In this document: positions 26,418 through 34,175 of the stretch, one piece after another
How the letters are laid out: each line of letters starts with the position of its first letter
Position numbering within the stretch: position 1 is the first letter of the stretch
Assembly: GCA_030949945.1 (NCBI GenBank)
Contig: JAUZRZ010000069.1
Location: 1-39,867, forward strand
DNA: 39,867 bases
Direction: 5' to 3'
Origin: Sulfurimonas sp.
Lineage (GTDB): Bacteria > Campylobacterota > Campylobacteria > Campylobacterales > Sulfurimonadaceae
Made by a program: the position numbers and the translations under genes
The notes under the pieces: model-generated
Database searches by the model: none
Told to the model about the DNA's origin: nothing
The model's input: only the letters and a program-made list of their open reading frames with translations

Positions 26418-27186
26418 CTGTCTCGACGAGCTTTTTAAAGTTTTTAAGAGTGATAAGTCTTAGAGTATCACTTTTGAGTTCTTTTAGCTCGTTTGAAAAA
26501 CCATTTTTTGCTACTATTACGAAGATGTCAGGAGTGATACCTGCACTCTTACAAGTCTCTTGAAGCTTTGTAAGTTCACTCTTTTTGATTTTTGCATTAG
26601 AGTATCTACAAACACCAGCAATGACTTTTTTTGAACTTGTTTTTGCATATATATCTAAACTAATACCCTCTTCAAAAAACGGGCGAATCTCTTTGAGTCT
26701 ATCATCTTTGAAGTTTAGCTTTAAGAGTTCATAAGAGAGTTGTACAAAGGTAAGTTGGACAAAATCACTCCCTCTTTTCTCAAATCTTTCACGAAACTCT
26801 TTGTAATCTCCATCTCTAATACCTTTAAAAATAGGTGAGACAAAAGCAAACCAAAATCGTAAAAAAGGTGAGTTGAAAATTGCTGTTGATTTAAAAGTAC
26901 GAATTATTTTTGTTTCGCTCAAACGGGCAATAGCATTTTCACCCACCTCTTGAGAAACACCTGCACGCTTAAACGCAGTCTGCATACGAGAATCACCAAG
27001 AGCTAAACCACTAAGAACACTATGGTAAAGAGGCAGACCCTCTGTAAGTTCTGTAATGTCGTTACGAATATACCTAAAATCAGGAAGTATTAACTCCTCA
27101 ATAAGGTCTATAGTCTCTTTTGAAGTGTCAAGTGAACCCCAACTCACACCACCAAAGATAGAAAACTTCTCTATAGCCGTTTGCAT
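26410..27186 (-). CDS. DUF234 protein (nuclease-like C-terminus, no AAA domain)
   Basis: Resembles the C-terminal part of DUF234 ATPase proteins: a winged-helix region (LYHSVLSGLALGDSRMQTAF, then SQEVGENAIARLSETKIIRT), NSPFLRFWFAFVSP, and a restriction-endonuclease-like fold with GISLDIYAKTSSKKVIAGVC. The usual N-terminal AAA ATPase is missing. The frame stays open upstream of ATG 27186 for at least 25 codons (ETLLEQFRTFYRQCKPKD) with no ATG, so the true start may be a rarer codon near 27250. It overlaps the hydrolase gene by 8 bp. Function unknown. Confidence 0.7.
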   Translation of the reverse strand: MQTAIEKFSIFGGVSWGSLDTSKETIDLIEELILPDFRYIRNDITELTEGLPLYHSVLSGLALGDSRMQTAFKRAGVSQEVGENAIARLSETKIIRTFKSTAIFNSPFLRFWFAFVSPIFKGIRDGDYKEFRERFEKRGSDFVQLTFVQLSYELLKLNFKDDRLKEIRPFFEEGISLDIYAKTSSKKVIAGVCRYSNAKIKKSELTKLQETCKSAGITPDIFVIVAKNGFSNELKELKSDTLRLITLKNFKKLVETDE

Positions 27187-27307
27187 ATCTTTAGGTTTGC
27201 ATTGTCTGTAAAATGTTCTAAACTGCTCTAGTAGAGTCTCTTTACTTAGTATGATAATAAAGCCTTTAATGTATATGTGACATTATACAACAATTTATTT
27301 TTATAGT

Positions 27308-27338
27308 TATAATGACTACACGCTTTTTATGATAGAAT
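27308..27338 (+). promoter_or_regulatory. Candidate -10 elements before Cys-rich peptide gene
   Basis: TATAAT (27308-27313) and TAGAAT (27333-27338) both lie upstream of AAAGGAAAG and the ATG at 27366. Either could be a sigma-70 -10 box. There is no clear -35, as is usual in Campylobacterota. Confidence 0.35.
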
Positions 27339-27365
27339 ACCACAAACAATACAAAAGGAAAGAAA

Positions 27366-27623
27366 ATGTCAAAATTAAATCTTACAGCGTTACTTTTAGG
27401 AGCAGCATTATTTACAGGTCTTGGTGCAGTTAGTTTAAGTGCAAATGATTCAAAATGTGGTGCTGGTAAATGTGGTCATGCTAAAGTAGAAAAACCAGAA
27501 AGTAAATGTGGTGCAGGAAAATGTGGTCATAGTGAGAAAAAAGATGCTGCTAAAAAATGTGGTGGCGATAAGAAAAAAGCTGCTACTAGTAAATGTGGTG
27601 CTGGCAAGTGTGGTTCTAAATAA
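27366..27623 (+). CDS. Exported Cys-rich peptide with CGAGKCG repeats (HvfA/bufferin-like)
   Basis: An 85-residue protein with a signal peptide (to about 26, SLSAND) and a Lys-rich mature part containing three CGAGKCG motifs plus one KKCGGDKK. This resembles HvfA-type low-complexity precursors of Cys-modified, copper-binding peptides (bufferin-like RiPPs), in which each CGxGKCG is a modification site. A DoxX gene follows, as in hvf operons, but the MNIO (DUF692) enzyme and its partner are not in the window. Related CGAGKCG motifs occur in the lipoprotein at 36121. Metal binding is likely; modification is inference. A hairpin follows the stop. Confidence 0.75.
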   Translation: MSKLNLTALLLGAALFTGLGAVSLSANDSKCGAGKCGHAKVEKPESKCGAGKCGHSEKKDAAKKCGGDKKKAATSKCGAGKCGSK

Positions 27624-27654
27624 TCTTTAGTTAGATTTAAATATACTCTCTAAG

Positions 27655-27681
27655 AGGAGTAGCTACTTTTTCGCTACTCCT
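27655..27681 (+). terminator. Hairpin after Cys-rich peptide gene
   Basis: AGGAGTAGC (27655-27663) pairs perfectly with GCTACTCCT (27673-27681) around a 9-nt loop with TTTTT. No U tract follows (ATCCTTCC), so termination efficiency is uncertain. Confidence 0.6.
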
Positions 27682-27738
27682 ATCCTTCCTTCCATCTCAA
27701 AACTTCTACTTATAAGACTACACATAAACTACACACTA

Positions 27739-27754
27739 AAGTATTACAATACTT
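27739..27754. promoter_or_regulatory. Palindrome upstream of DoxX gene
   Basis: AAGTATTACAATACTT is a 7-bp inverted repeat with a 2-bp centre, 20 nt before the DoxX ATG and next to its RBS (AAGGAG). It is a candidate operator. Confidence 0.35.
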
Positions 27755-27774
27755 CTATAAACAAGGAGTTTATT

Positions 27775-28284
27775 ATGTCTATAAAAGATATGTACAAAGA
27801 GTTTATAAGTTTGAGTGAATATGGAAAATCTGTGAGTCTGCTTTTAGTGAGACTCATCTTAGCCTACAGCTTTTTTGAGCCTGCTAAGATGAAGTGGAAT
27901 GATATAGGTGCTATTGCTCAGTGGTTTGAGTACATGGGCATACCGCTACCAACACTAAATGCTTATATGGCAGCAGGAACAGAAGCTTTAGGTGTAGTTT
28001 TACTTACTTTAGGGCTTTTTACAAGGCTCATCTCTGTTCCACTTATCATCGTAATGATAGTTGCTATAGTAACTGTGCATGGAGTAAATGGTTTTGCAAT
28101 GGTGCAAGCCGGTAGTGAAGTGGTTGATGCATGGGTAAATGGTGTACAAGTAGTAGGAACAATTGTCACTCTACAAAATGGGTATGAAATGCCACTATAC
28201 TACATACTTTTTTTACTTGTTCTTCTCACTCAAGGTGGAGGAAAACTCTCTTTAGATAGATTTATTTTTGGTGAGAAAAGTTAG
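27775..28284 (+). CDS. DoxX-family membrane protein
   Basis: A 169-residue inner-membrane protein of the DoxX family, with four hydrophobic segments. Typical features are LLLVRLILAYSFFEPAKMKW at the first helix, WFEYMGIPLPTLNAYMAAG and EALGVVLLTLGLFTRLISVP. AAGGAG lies before the ATG. Members occur with GMC dehydrogenases and with HvfA-type peptide genes, and both kinds of neighbour are present here: the CGAGKCG peptide gene 151 bp upstream and the dehydrogenase genes downstream. Biochemical role not established. Confidence 0.88.
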   Translation: MSIKDMYKEFISLSEYGKSVSLLLVRLILAYSFFEPAKMKWNDIGAIAQWFEYMGIPLPTLNAYMAAGTEALGVVLLTLGLFTRLISVPLIIVMIVAIVTVHGVNGFAMVQAGSEVVDAWVNGVQVVGTIVTLQNGYEMPLYYILFLLVLLTQGGGKLSLDRFIFGEKS

Positions 28285-28348
28285 TTTTACTACACAAAAA
28301 ATACACAGATATAGGCTATAATAATAAAAGATAAAAAAGGAGTCTATT

Positions 28349-28537
28349 ATGTGTATTCCTCATGGAGCCACTGGCTCAAAAAGTAATGGGTTTATAAAAG
28401 AAGATAAACCTAAAAAACATATCAAAAGAGTTTCTCAAGATCAATTTGAAAAGGGTGATCCTGACTTTGTTGATGAGCGGACTACTGCTTATACACCAAA
28501 AGGTAAAAAATCATTTTTGAGTGGACTTTTTGACTAA
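28349..28537 (+). CDS. Small conserved-looking hypothetical protein (62 aa)
   Basis: I do not recognise this protein. It is basic, soluble and has one Cys near the start (MCIPHGATGSKSNGF) and a hydrophobic end (SFLSGLFD). AAAGGAG precedes the ATG and its stop overlaps the start of the next gene by 1 bp (TAATG), which supports it as a real gene of the dehydrogenase operon. Confidence 0.6.
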   Translation: MCIPHGATGSKSNGFIKEDKPKKHIKRVSQDQFEKGDPDFVDERTTAYTPKGKKSFLSGLFD

Positions 28538-29028
28538 TGAATTATGCAAAAAGAAGACTTTTTTTAAAAGCAGGTTTCTTATCCTCAGCTGTTTTAGTTA
28601 TGAATGGCTGTAGTTTATTTAGCATAACAACAGTTCGAGACACTCTCAAAGTCCTTCAAAATGACCTTTTCCCAAAAGCAGAAGAACTCGGCATTAATAC
28701 CTCTGATTATATAGGCATAATCCTCAAACACTCACGAATTAGCCATGAAGATAAGCAGTATCTTAAAAATGGTGTGAAGTGGCTCAATGAGTATGCAGTT
28801 GAGCTATACTCTAAACAATACACAAAACTTTTAAGAGATGAACGCCAAAAGGTTTTAGAAGGGTTTGCAAGGGAGAGCTGGGGGAGTTCGTGGTTAGATA
28901 CCGTACTTCGTTATACCTTTGAGGCAACATTTGGTGACCCAATTTATGGGGGAAATAACAAAGAAGCAGGCTGGAAATGGTTAGCGTTTAGTGGTGGCAA
29001 CCCAAGACCCACAAAGGTTTACTTATGA
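28537..29028 (+). CDS. Gluconate_2-dh3-family small subunit (Tat/lipoprotein signal)
   Basis: Small subunit of a GMC-type sugar or alcohol dehydrogenase. The N-terminus has a twin-arginine motif (RRLFLKAGF) and a lipobox-like end (VLVMNGCSLF), so it may be exported folded and lipid-anchored, carrying the large subunit with it. The body has the family motifs LQNDLFPKAEELG and YTFEATFGDPIYGGN with the ending GWKWLAFSGGNPRP. 163 residues. It overlaps the GMC gene start by ATGA. Confidence 0.85.
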   Translation: MNYAKRRLFLKAGFLSSAVLVMNGCSLFSITTVRDTLKVLQNDLFPKAEELGINTSDYIGIILKHSRISHEDKQYLKNGVKWLNEYAVELYSKQYTKLLRDERQKVLEGFARESWGSSWLDTVLRYTFEATFGDPIYGGNNKEAGWKWLAFSGGNPRPTKVYL

Positions 29029-30695
29029 TGTACGATGTATGTATAATCGGAAGTGGAGCAGGTGGCTCACCCATAGCATATGAGCTATCAAACGCAGGCT
29101 TTAATGTTGTAGTGCTAGAAAAGGGTGCAGCTATATGATGAGTCTAGTTTTAACAAAGATGAGCTAGCAGTATCAAGTCGAGATATGTTTACACCTCCTC
29201 TAAATGAGCAGCGACACATCATAAATGAGTACTCACAGTCGGGTAAATTTACGAGATATGATGGAGAAAAATCAGGCTGGAACTTTTGGAATGGCTCGAT
29301 GGTTGGAGGAAGTTCTAACCTTATGAGTGGGTATTTTCATAGAATGAAGCCTAAAGATTTTAAACTGCGAAGTGCCTATGGAGAGATAAAGGGAGCAAAT
29401 GTTGTTGACTGGTGTATCTCTTACGAGGAGCTTGAACCCTACTATGACAAGGTCGAAAAAGTTGTAGGTGTGAGTGGTAAGATAGTTAAGCATAAGTTTG
29501 CCGAACCGCGTTCAACTCCAGACTTACCCTATCCGATGCTAGAGACAAATGAAGTCACTTCATGGTTTGATGAGGCTTGTGCAAAACTAAAGTTTACAGC
29601 CATTCCAACTCCTAGAGCGGTACTCAGTCAAAATGCCCTTGGTCGTGATGGCTGTTACTACTCTAACTTTTGTGGAAGTTATGGTTGTTCGAGTGGAGCT
29701 AAAGGGAGTGCAAGAGCTGCACTTTTACAAAAATGCAAGGCAAAGGTCATAACAGATGCTTTTGTTTACAAGCTAGACTCAAAAAAAGGTAAAGTCACAA
29801 AGGTTTACTACTATACAAAAATGGGTATAAAACATGTAGTAAATGCTAAAATATTTGTCCTATCCGCCCAAGCCATAGAGTCTTCGCGTTTACTTCTGAA
29901 CTCGAAAAACAGAGAGTTTCCAAATGGAATGGCAAACTCTAGTGGAGAGTTAGGAAAAACCTTATCTTTTCTGCTGGTGGTAGTGGCAGTGGTCGCTTTA
30001 TCTTCGAGAATCTTACAAAAGAGCAGCAAAAAGCACTCATGCAAGCAGGACTCTTTTTTAACAGAAGTCTTCAAGACTGGTATGACTATAAGGATGGATG
30101 TCGTGTTTACAAGGGTGGGACTATAGACTTTCTTGTTTGAGCATCAAAACCTCATAAGCCGTGTGAGTCGTGAGATGTATGATGATGAGGGGAACTTACT
30201 TTGGGGCGATAAACTAGCTCGTAAGATAGAGAAAAGACTCACTACTTCAAGAGTACTGACTTTTGAAGTCTTTAACGACTGGCTTCCTACTGATAACTGT
30301 AGTGTTAGTGTTGATGATAAAGCCAAAGATAAGTGGGGAGTACCCGTAGGTGTCATAAATCTAAACTCACATCCACATGACTTAGAAGTAGGGGAACACC
30401 TAGCAAAAAAAGCAGTAGAGGTACTAGAGGAGATGGGAGCTAGTTGAGATAGACTACTCCATCTCAGCCTCACCCCCACCAAACCTAGTAGCAGGTGGAT
30501 GTCGTTTTGGAGAGCGACCCAAAAACCTCAGTACTAGATAAAAACTGTAAAGCACACGACTTAGAAAATCTCTATGTAACAGATGCTAGCTTTATGCCAA
30601 CAGGTGGAAGTGTCCCCTATACTTGGACTATCTATGCAAACTCTTTTCGTGTGGCAGATGCTATAAAAGAGCAGTTAAAACAAGGGCAAAGCTAA
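29025..30695 (+). pseudogene. GMC-family FAD dehydrogenase large subunit, multiply frameshifted
   Basis: FAD-dependent dehydrogenase paired with the upstream small subunit. From ATG 29025 the FAD-binding motif IIGSGAGGSPIAYEL is followed by a shift near 29130. The second frame (to about 29960) has NGSMVGGSSNLMSGYF and a Cys triplet GCYYSNFCGSYGCSSGAKGS like the iron-sulphur binding region of FAD-glucose dehydrogenases. Further shifts near 29960, 30125 and 30447-30490 lead through NDWLPTDNCSVSV to the end TDASFMPTGGSVPYTWTIYA. Its likely catalytic His is in NLNSHPHD. At least four indels in 1.67 kb, while the adjacent small genes are intact, so it may be a true pseudogene. Confidence 0.8.
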
Positions 30696-30720
30696 GTCCT
30701 AAATGGGTCACCAATAAACA

Positions 30721-31968
30721 TTAAAAATCATATCTACATGTTAGAGTTATTATATCGATATTACCAACTTGTTGAGTCTCTACTTTACGTGAGGCATTCG
30801 CATACTCTATGCCTACTAGAGAGTGTGGTAGAGGTGCCCATATTAGATTGATTTGGCTTGAGTGAACATCTTTGTTAACCTTATCTAGTTGAGTGATATA
30901 TTCAAGATTGTTTTTTGTGCCAGAATAGGAAAAGGAGAGGTTAGAGCGTAGTTTTTTACTCCACCAGTGACGATACCCTAAATGACCTCCAAAAGAGGGT
31001 TGGAGCTTTATAGTACCAGTTGGGTCTATAGAGCCTGCTGCATAAGCATTATAGGAGAGATACCGTCCGATACCAAGTCCATAATGAGCAATGCCAACTA
31101 TCATCATGAACAGAGAACATTGTCCTAGTGCCAGGCAGGTTTCGCAAACCTAGCTGGCTAGCACTTCAAGTAACTCTAACGCCGTACCATTACTTAGTTG
31201 TGCTTGATCTTGAACAATGTATCTTCCCATAAAAGAAAATCCCAACTTCCCCCAGTCTGAATGATATGCAAGACGAACAATAACATCTGGTAGAACATCA
31301 TCCTTAGGAGTGATTATATTTGCATCTGGATCAAGTAGTGTAGTTTCGGGTTGCTCAAAAGATATATCGTAAGTGTATGATCTATCTTCATAGATTTTGT
31401 ATCTAATGAGTGGTTGCCTTACTAAAGTGTCATTAATAGCAATGAGTAAAACATCAAGGGTTGCTTGGGCATTAAAGGCAGAGTTTGTTTGTCCTACACC
31501 CCAGTTTCCAACTTGTATATATGCATGTCTTAGTCTTAAACCATAAGAGTTAGTGTTCGTTTCTGTACCAGGAACTCCATTAAAATCACTCTCTATAAGA
31601 GTTCTAATAGGACCATATATGGAAGGTGTTCTTGTTTTTATCCAAAATCGACTATATTTTGCAGACATATTAAGCTGACCATTTTCCCCGCTTGATTCAA
31701 GGGGTATACTTTTAGCACTGTATGTAGCCTCTGGCCATGAGTAGTTAGAGTATAAGTCTATTCTACCTCCTATTGTAAGTACTGTTTGTGCTGTTTTTAG
31801 TTCAAGTATTCCTTTTTGTTTAGATGTCTGTTTACTCTCATATGCATCTAAACGTTTCTTAAGAGTCTCTATCTGTGCGTTTAATTCTTCTATTGATATA
31901 TCTTCAGCTGCTTCTGTAGTGAGTGCCATACAACAGAAGAGTAGCACCCTAAGCAAGAAAAACTTCAT
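30721..31968 (-). pseudogene. DcaP-like outer-membrane porin, interrupted by element fragment
   Basis: Trimeric porin of the DcaP type. Signal peptide MKFFLLRVLLFCCMALTTEA, then a coiled-coil trimerisation helix (EELNAQIETLKKRLDAYES) and barrel strands (LTIGGRIDLYSNYSW, MSAKYSRFWIKTRTP, SFMGRYIVQDQAQLSNG). The N-terminal frame stops at 31150. The C-terminal part resumes at 31107 (IVGIAHYGLGIGRYLSYNAY) and ends with CRYDF at 30721, a proper barrel terminus. Between them is a 61-bp segment homologous to part of the element at 31980-32242. A stretch of perhaps 20-30 native residues is replaced. The start is 11 nt from the outer stem of that element. Confidence 0.8.
31123..31183 (+). repeat. Element fragment inside porin gene (arm 2 homologue)
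   Basis: The 61 bp align with 32026-32082 (arm 2 of element copy 2): both share CTAG...AGGCAG, TTTCGCA, CTAGCTGGCTA, TTCAAG and TCTAACG in the same order. It forms a hairpin with AGTGC/GCACT outside and AGGTTT/AAACCT next to loop CGC. Bases that pair here are changed in the other copy, partly in compensation. It interrupts the porin frame. Confidence 0.65.
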
Positions 31969-31979
31969 GGGTAACTTCT

Positions 31980-32242
31980 TAAGTACCTGGTCAAAAAGAA
32001 TACCAACTATCAGCGAATGAAATGTTCTAGTGTTAGGCAGATTTTCGCAGAACTAGCTGGCTAATTCAAGGAAATCTAACGACACAATAGGATATTTCTC
32101 TATTCGCCCGTAGGGAAACCTAAAAAGACAACTCTGACTTCGTTAAAGTACTCGAAGCTACTAGTAGCTCTTCGCACTTTTGCCTTGCATTAGTCATCTT
32201 TTAGGTTTCTGATAGTTGGTATTCTTTTTGACCAGGTACTTA
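31980..32242 (+). repeat. Unknown structured element, copy 2 (three-way junction)
   Basis: Ends 31980-32013 and 32209-32242 are perfect 34-bp inverted repeats, unrelated in sequence to those of copy 1. Arm 2 starts at once (32014-32023 with 32094-32106, one bulge); after an 8-nt linker comes arm 3 (32115-32125 with 32199-32209, 11 bp). Arm 3 carries the same AGCTACTAGTAGCT (32156-32169), GACTTCGTT (32136) and GCCTTGCA (32182) as copy 1 with nearly equal spacing. The right arm includes the last codons of the cytochrome-like gene; the left arm ends 11 nt before the porin ATG. Confidence 0.8.
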
Positions 32243-32679
32243 GATGTGAATGACAGTTGTTACAAGTCATATGTACATCTTCAAGTTTACTTGGTAACTT
32301 CTCAAGTTCATATTTTTGTGCAAGTTGTTCTATATCTTTGGCATCAGTTTGAAGTTGGTTTAGGTACTTATCGAAAAGTTTTTTCTTACTCTTGTCTATG
32401 CTTTTTGCTAATTCATCTTCAGGAATGTTTTGTATCCTTGAGACGATGTCTAAAAGAGTATCTGAAATATGCAATGCATATCTACGGCGAGCATCATCAT
32501 AATCAAGTTGAGTTCTTATATCATTGTCCGTTACAAATTCGAGCTTATTCATTATCAGATATAGCTCTCTAGTCTCTGCCACATGTTTATCATCCTCAAA
32601 AGGAGGAAAACTCTTTTGTACTACATGCACTTATGAAAAGTAGTAGCAATATATTTAAAAATATAATTTTTACTAAGAT
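32190..32679 (-). pseudogene. Class II cytochrome c-like lipoprotein, one frameshift
   Basis: An all-helical protein with the haem motif CNNCH close to the C-terminus, the arrangement of class II (c'-type) cytochromes. The N-terminal frame begins near 32679 without an ATG and shows a lipoprotein signal (ILLLLFISACS, lipobox Cys). One shift in GAGTTTTCCTCC near 32610 leads to the main frame (FPPFEDDKHVAETRELYLIM onward) that ends at 32190. The last 17 or so codons (TWSKRIPTIRNLKDD) lie in the right arm of the structured element, so the native C-terminus may have been replaced. Likely a periplasmic electron carrier or sensor. Confidence 0.65.
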
Positions 32680-32801
32680 GGTTTTTCCTTTTATAGATGA
32701 AATCTTTAATAATCTTCTACTATAATTTTACAACAAAAAGGAAGGAATTCCCTTTAAGACAAAATATATTTTATTCATTTAACTCAAATAGGAGATAAAC
32801 T

Positions 32802-34076
32802 ATGAAACCAATAATGCAAAAATTCACTTTACTGACTCTAACTATTTTTATAATAGCTATGGGTAGTACACTTTGGGCAAAAAATCCACAAGAGACTATT
32901 GTCTTTGGTGCTGGATGTTTCTGGGGTGTTGAGAAACACTTTGATAACTTTGATGGTGTTATAAGTGCTGAGTCTGGTTATGCAGGAGGAAATTATGATA
33001 ATCCTACTTACAAAAAAGTACTTCAATACCGCAACCTCAAAAGTGACTCAAAAATCATAAACTATACAGAAGCTGTTAAAGTTGTCTTTGACACAAGTAG
33101 AGTAGATGCAAGAACACTTATAAAGTCATTTTGGGAACTACACAATCCTACACAAGCTAATGGACAAGGCAACGATATAGGCAACAACTATAGAAGTGCT
33201 CTTTTTTACACTACATCAGAGCAAAAAAAGATAGCTTATGAGACAAAAAAAGAGTATCAGAAGCTATTAAACGCAGGCGGATATGGCAATATTGTCACAG
33301 AGATAAAAGCACTCAAAAAGTTTTATAAGGCAGAGGGCTATCATCAAGACTATCTTGCTAAAAATCCTTTTGGATACTGTCCAAATCATGCAACAGGTGT
33401 GAAGTTCTCCAAAGAAAAAGAGCTTGTTGATTTTGTAAAACCCCTTGGTGGCAAAGAGATTATAGTTATCACTTCACCTAACTACTGTCCCTATTGTGAA
33501 AAATTTGAAGCAGATGTAAGTAAAAACTATAAGGGCAGACTCCCGATGAGAACAGTGCTTGGGAGTCGCCTCAAAGGTTTTAGTATCGAGACTAAACTCT
33601 ATGCAACGCCTACTATACTTTTTATAGAAGATGGCAAAGAAGTTATAGGACATGTGGGTTATATGGATGCTAAAACATTTTATAAAACACTTGGGGCATT
33701 TAAACTCGGACGTGATTCCAAAGCTTATCAAGTTGCATTTCACGAGGGGACAGATGCACCAGGATGTAAGCAGTATAAAATCTTTGAAAACACTCCTGAT
33801 GGCGTTTTTATAGATAAGCTCAGTGGAGAGATTTTATTTGATACAAGAGATCGTTTTCACTCAGGAACAGGTTGGCTTAGTTTTTACAAGGCTAAAGATG
33901 GTGCAGTTATAGAGCGTGAAGATTATAGCTTTGGGATGAAAAGAGTTGCACTTGTATCTAAAACAAGTGGGATTCATCTAGGTCATGTGTTTGAGCGAGC
34001 TGATGGAAAGCGTCGTTTTTGTATAGATGCTACAGTTTTGGAGTTTGTTCCTCGGGCTGAGATTAAAGGTTTTTAG
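32802..34076 (+). CDS. msrAB: Periplasmic MsrA-thioredoxin-MsrB fusion (methionine sulfoxide reductase)
   Basis: Repairs oxidised methionine in exported proteins. 424 residues: signal peptide (to about 26); MsrA domain (about 30-200) with catalytic Cys39 in GAGCFWG and GYHQDYL; a thioredoxin-like domain (about 215-300) with CPYC at 229-232 and a cis-Pro in ATPTILF; and an MsrB domain (about 310-420) with SGTGWLSF, HLGHVF (392-397) and catalytic Cys407 in RFCIDA. The MsrB zinc Cys pairs are absent. PilB of Neisseria has thioredoxin first, so this MsrA-Trx-MsrB order is different. The central domain may recycle both active sites. AGGAG precedes the ATG. Confidence 0.92.
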   Translation: MKPIMQKFTLLTLTIFIIAMGSTLWAKNPQETIVFGAGCFWGVEKHFDNFDGVISAESGYAGGNYDNPTYKKVLQYRNLKSDSKIINYTEAVKVVFDTSRVDARTLIKSFWELHNPTQANGQGNDIGNNYRSALFYTTSEQKKIAYETKKEYQKLLNAGGYGNIVTEIKALKKFYKAEGYHQDYLAKNPFGYCPNHATGVKFSKEKELVDFVKPLGGKEIIVITSPNYCPYCEKFEADVSKNYKGRLPMRTVLGSRLKGFSIETKLYATPTILFIEDGKEVIGHVGYMDAKTFYKTLGAFKLGRDSKAYQVAFHEGTDAPGCKQYKIFENTPDGVFIDKLSGEILFDTRDRFHSGTGWLSFYKAKDGAVIEREDYSFGMKRVALVSKTSGIHLGHVFERADGKRRFCIDATVLEFVPRAEIKGF

Positions 34077-34175
34077 CAGTGCATTTACAAGTGTGATATA
34101 AGCTACTCAAGTAGCAAATGAAATAAATAAAAATCTATATACTTCTACTAGTTTTAAAAAAATTAGGAGAAAAAG

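Noticed and set aside
31123..32082. Possible integron attC sites (GTTAGGC and TCTAACG motifs)
   Set aside because: The motifs are in the wrong order for R''...R' boxes, only one copy has GTTAGGC, and there is no integron integrase or cassette array.
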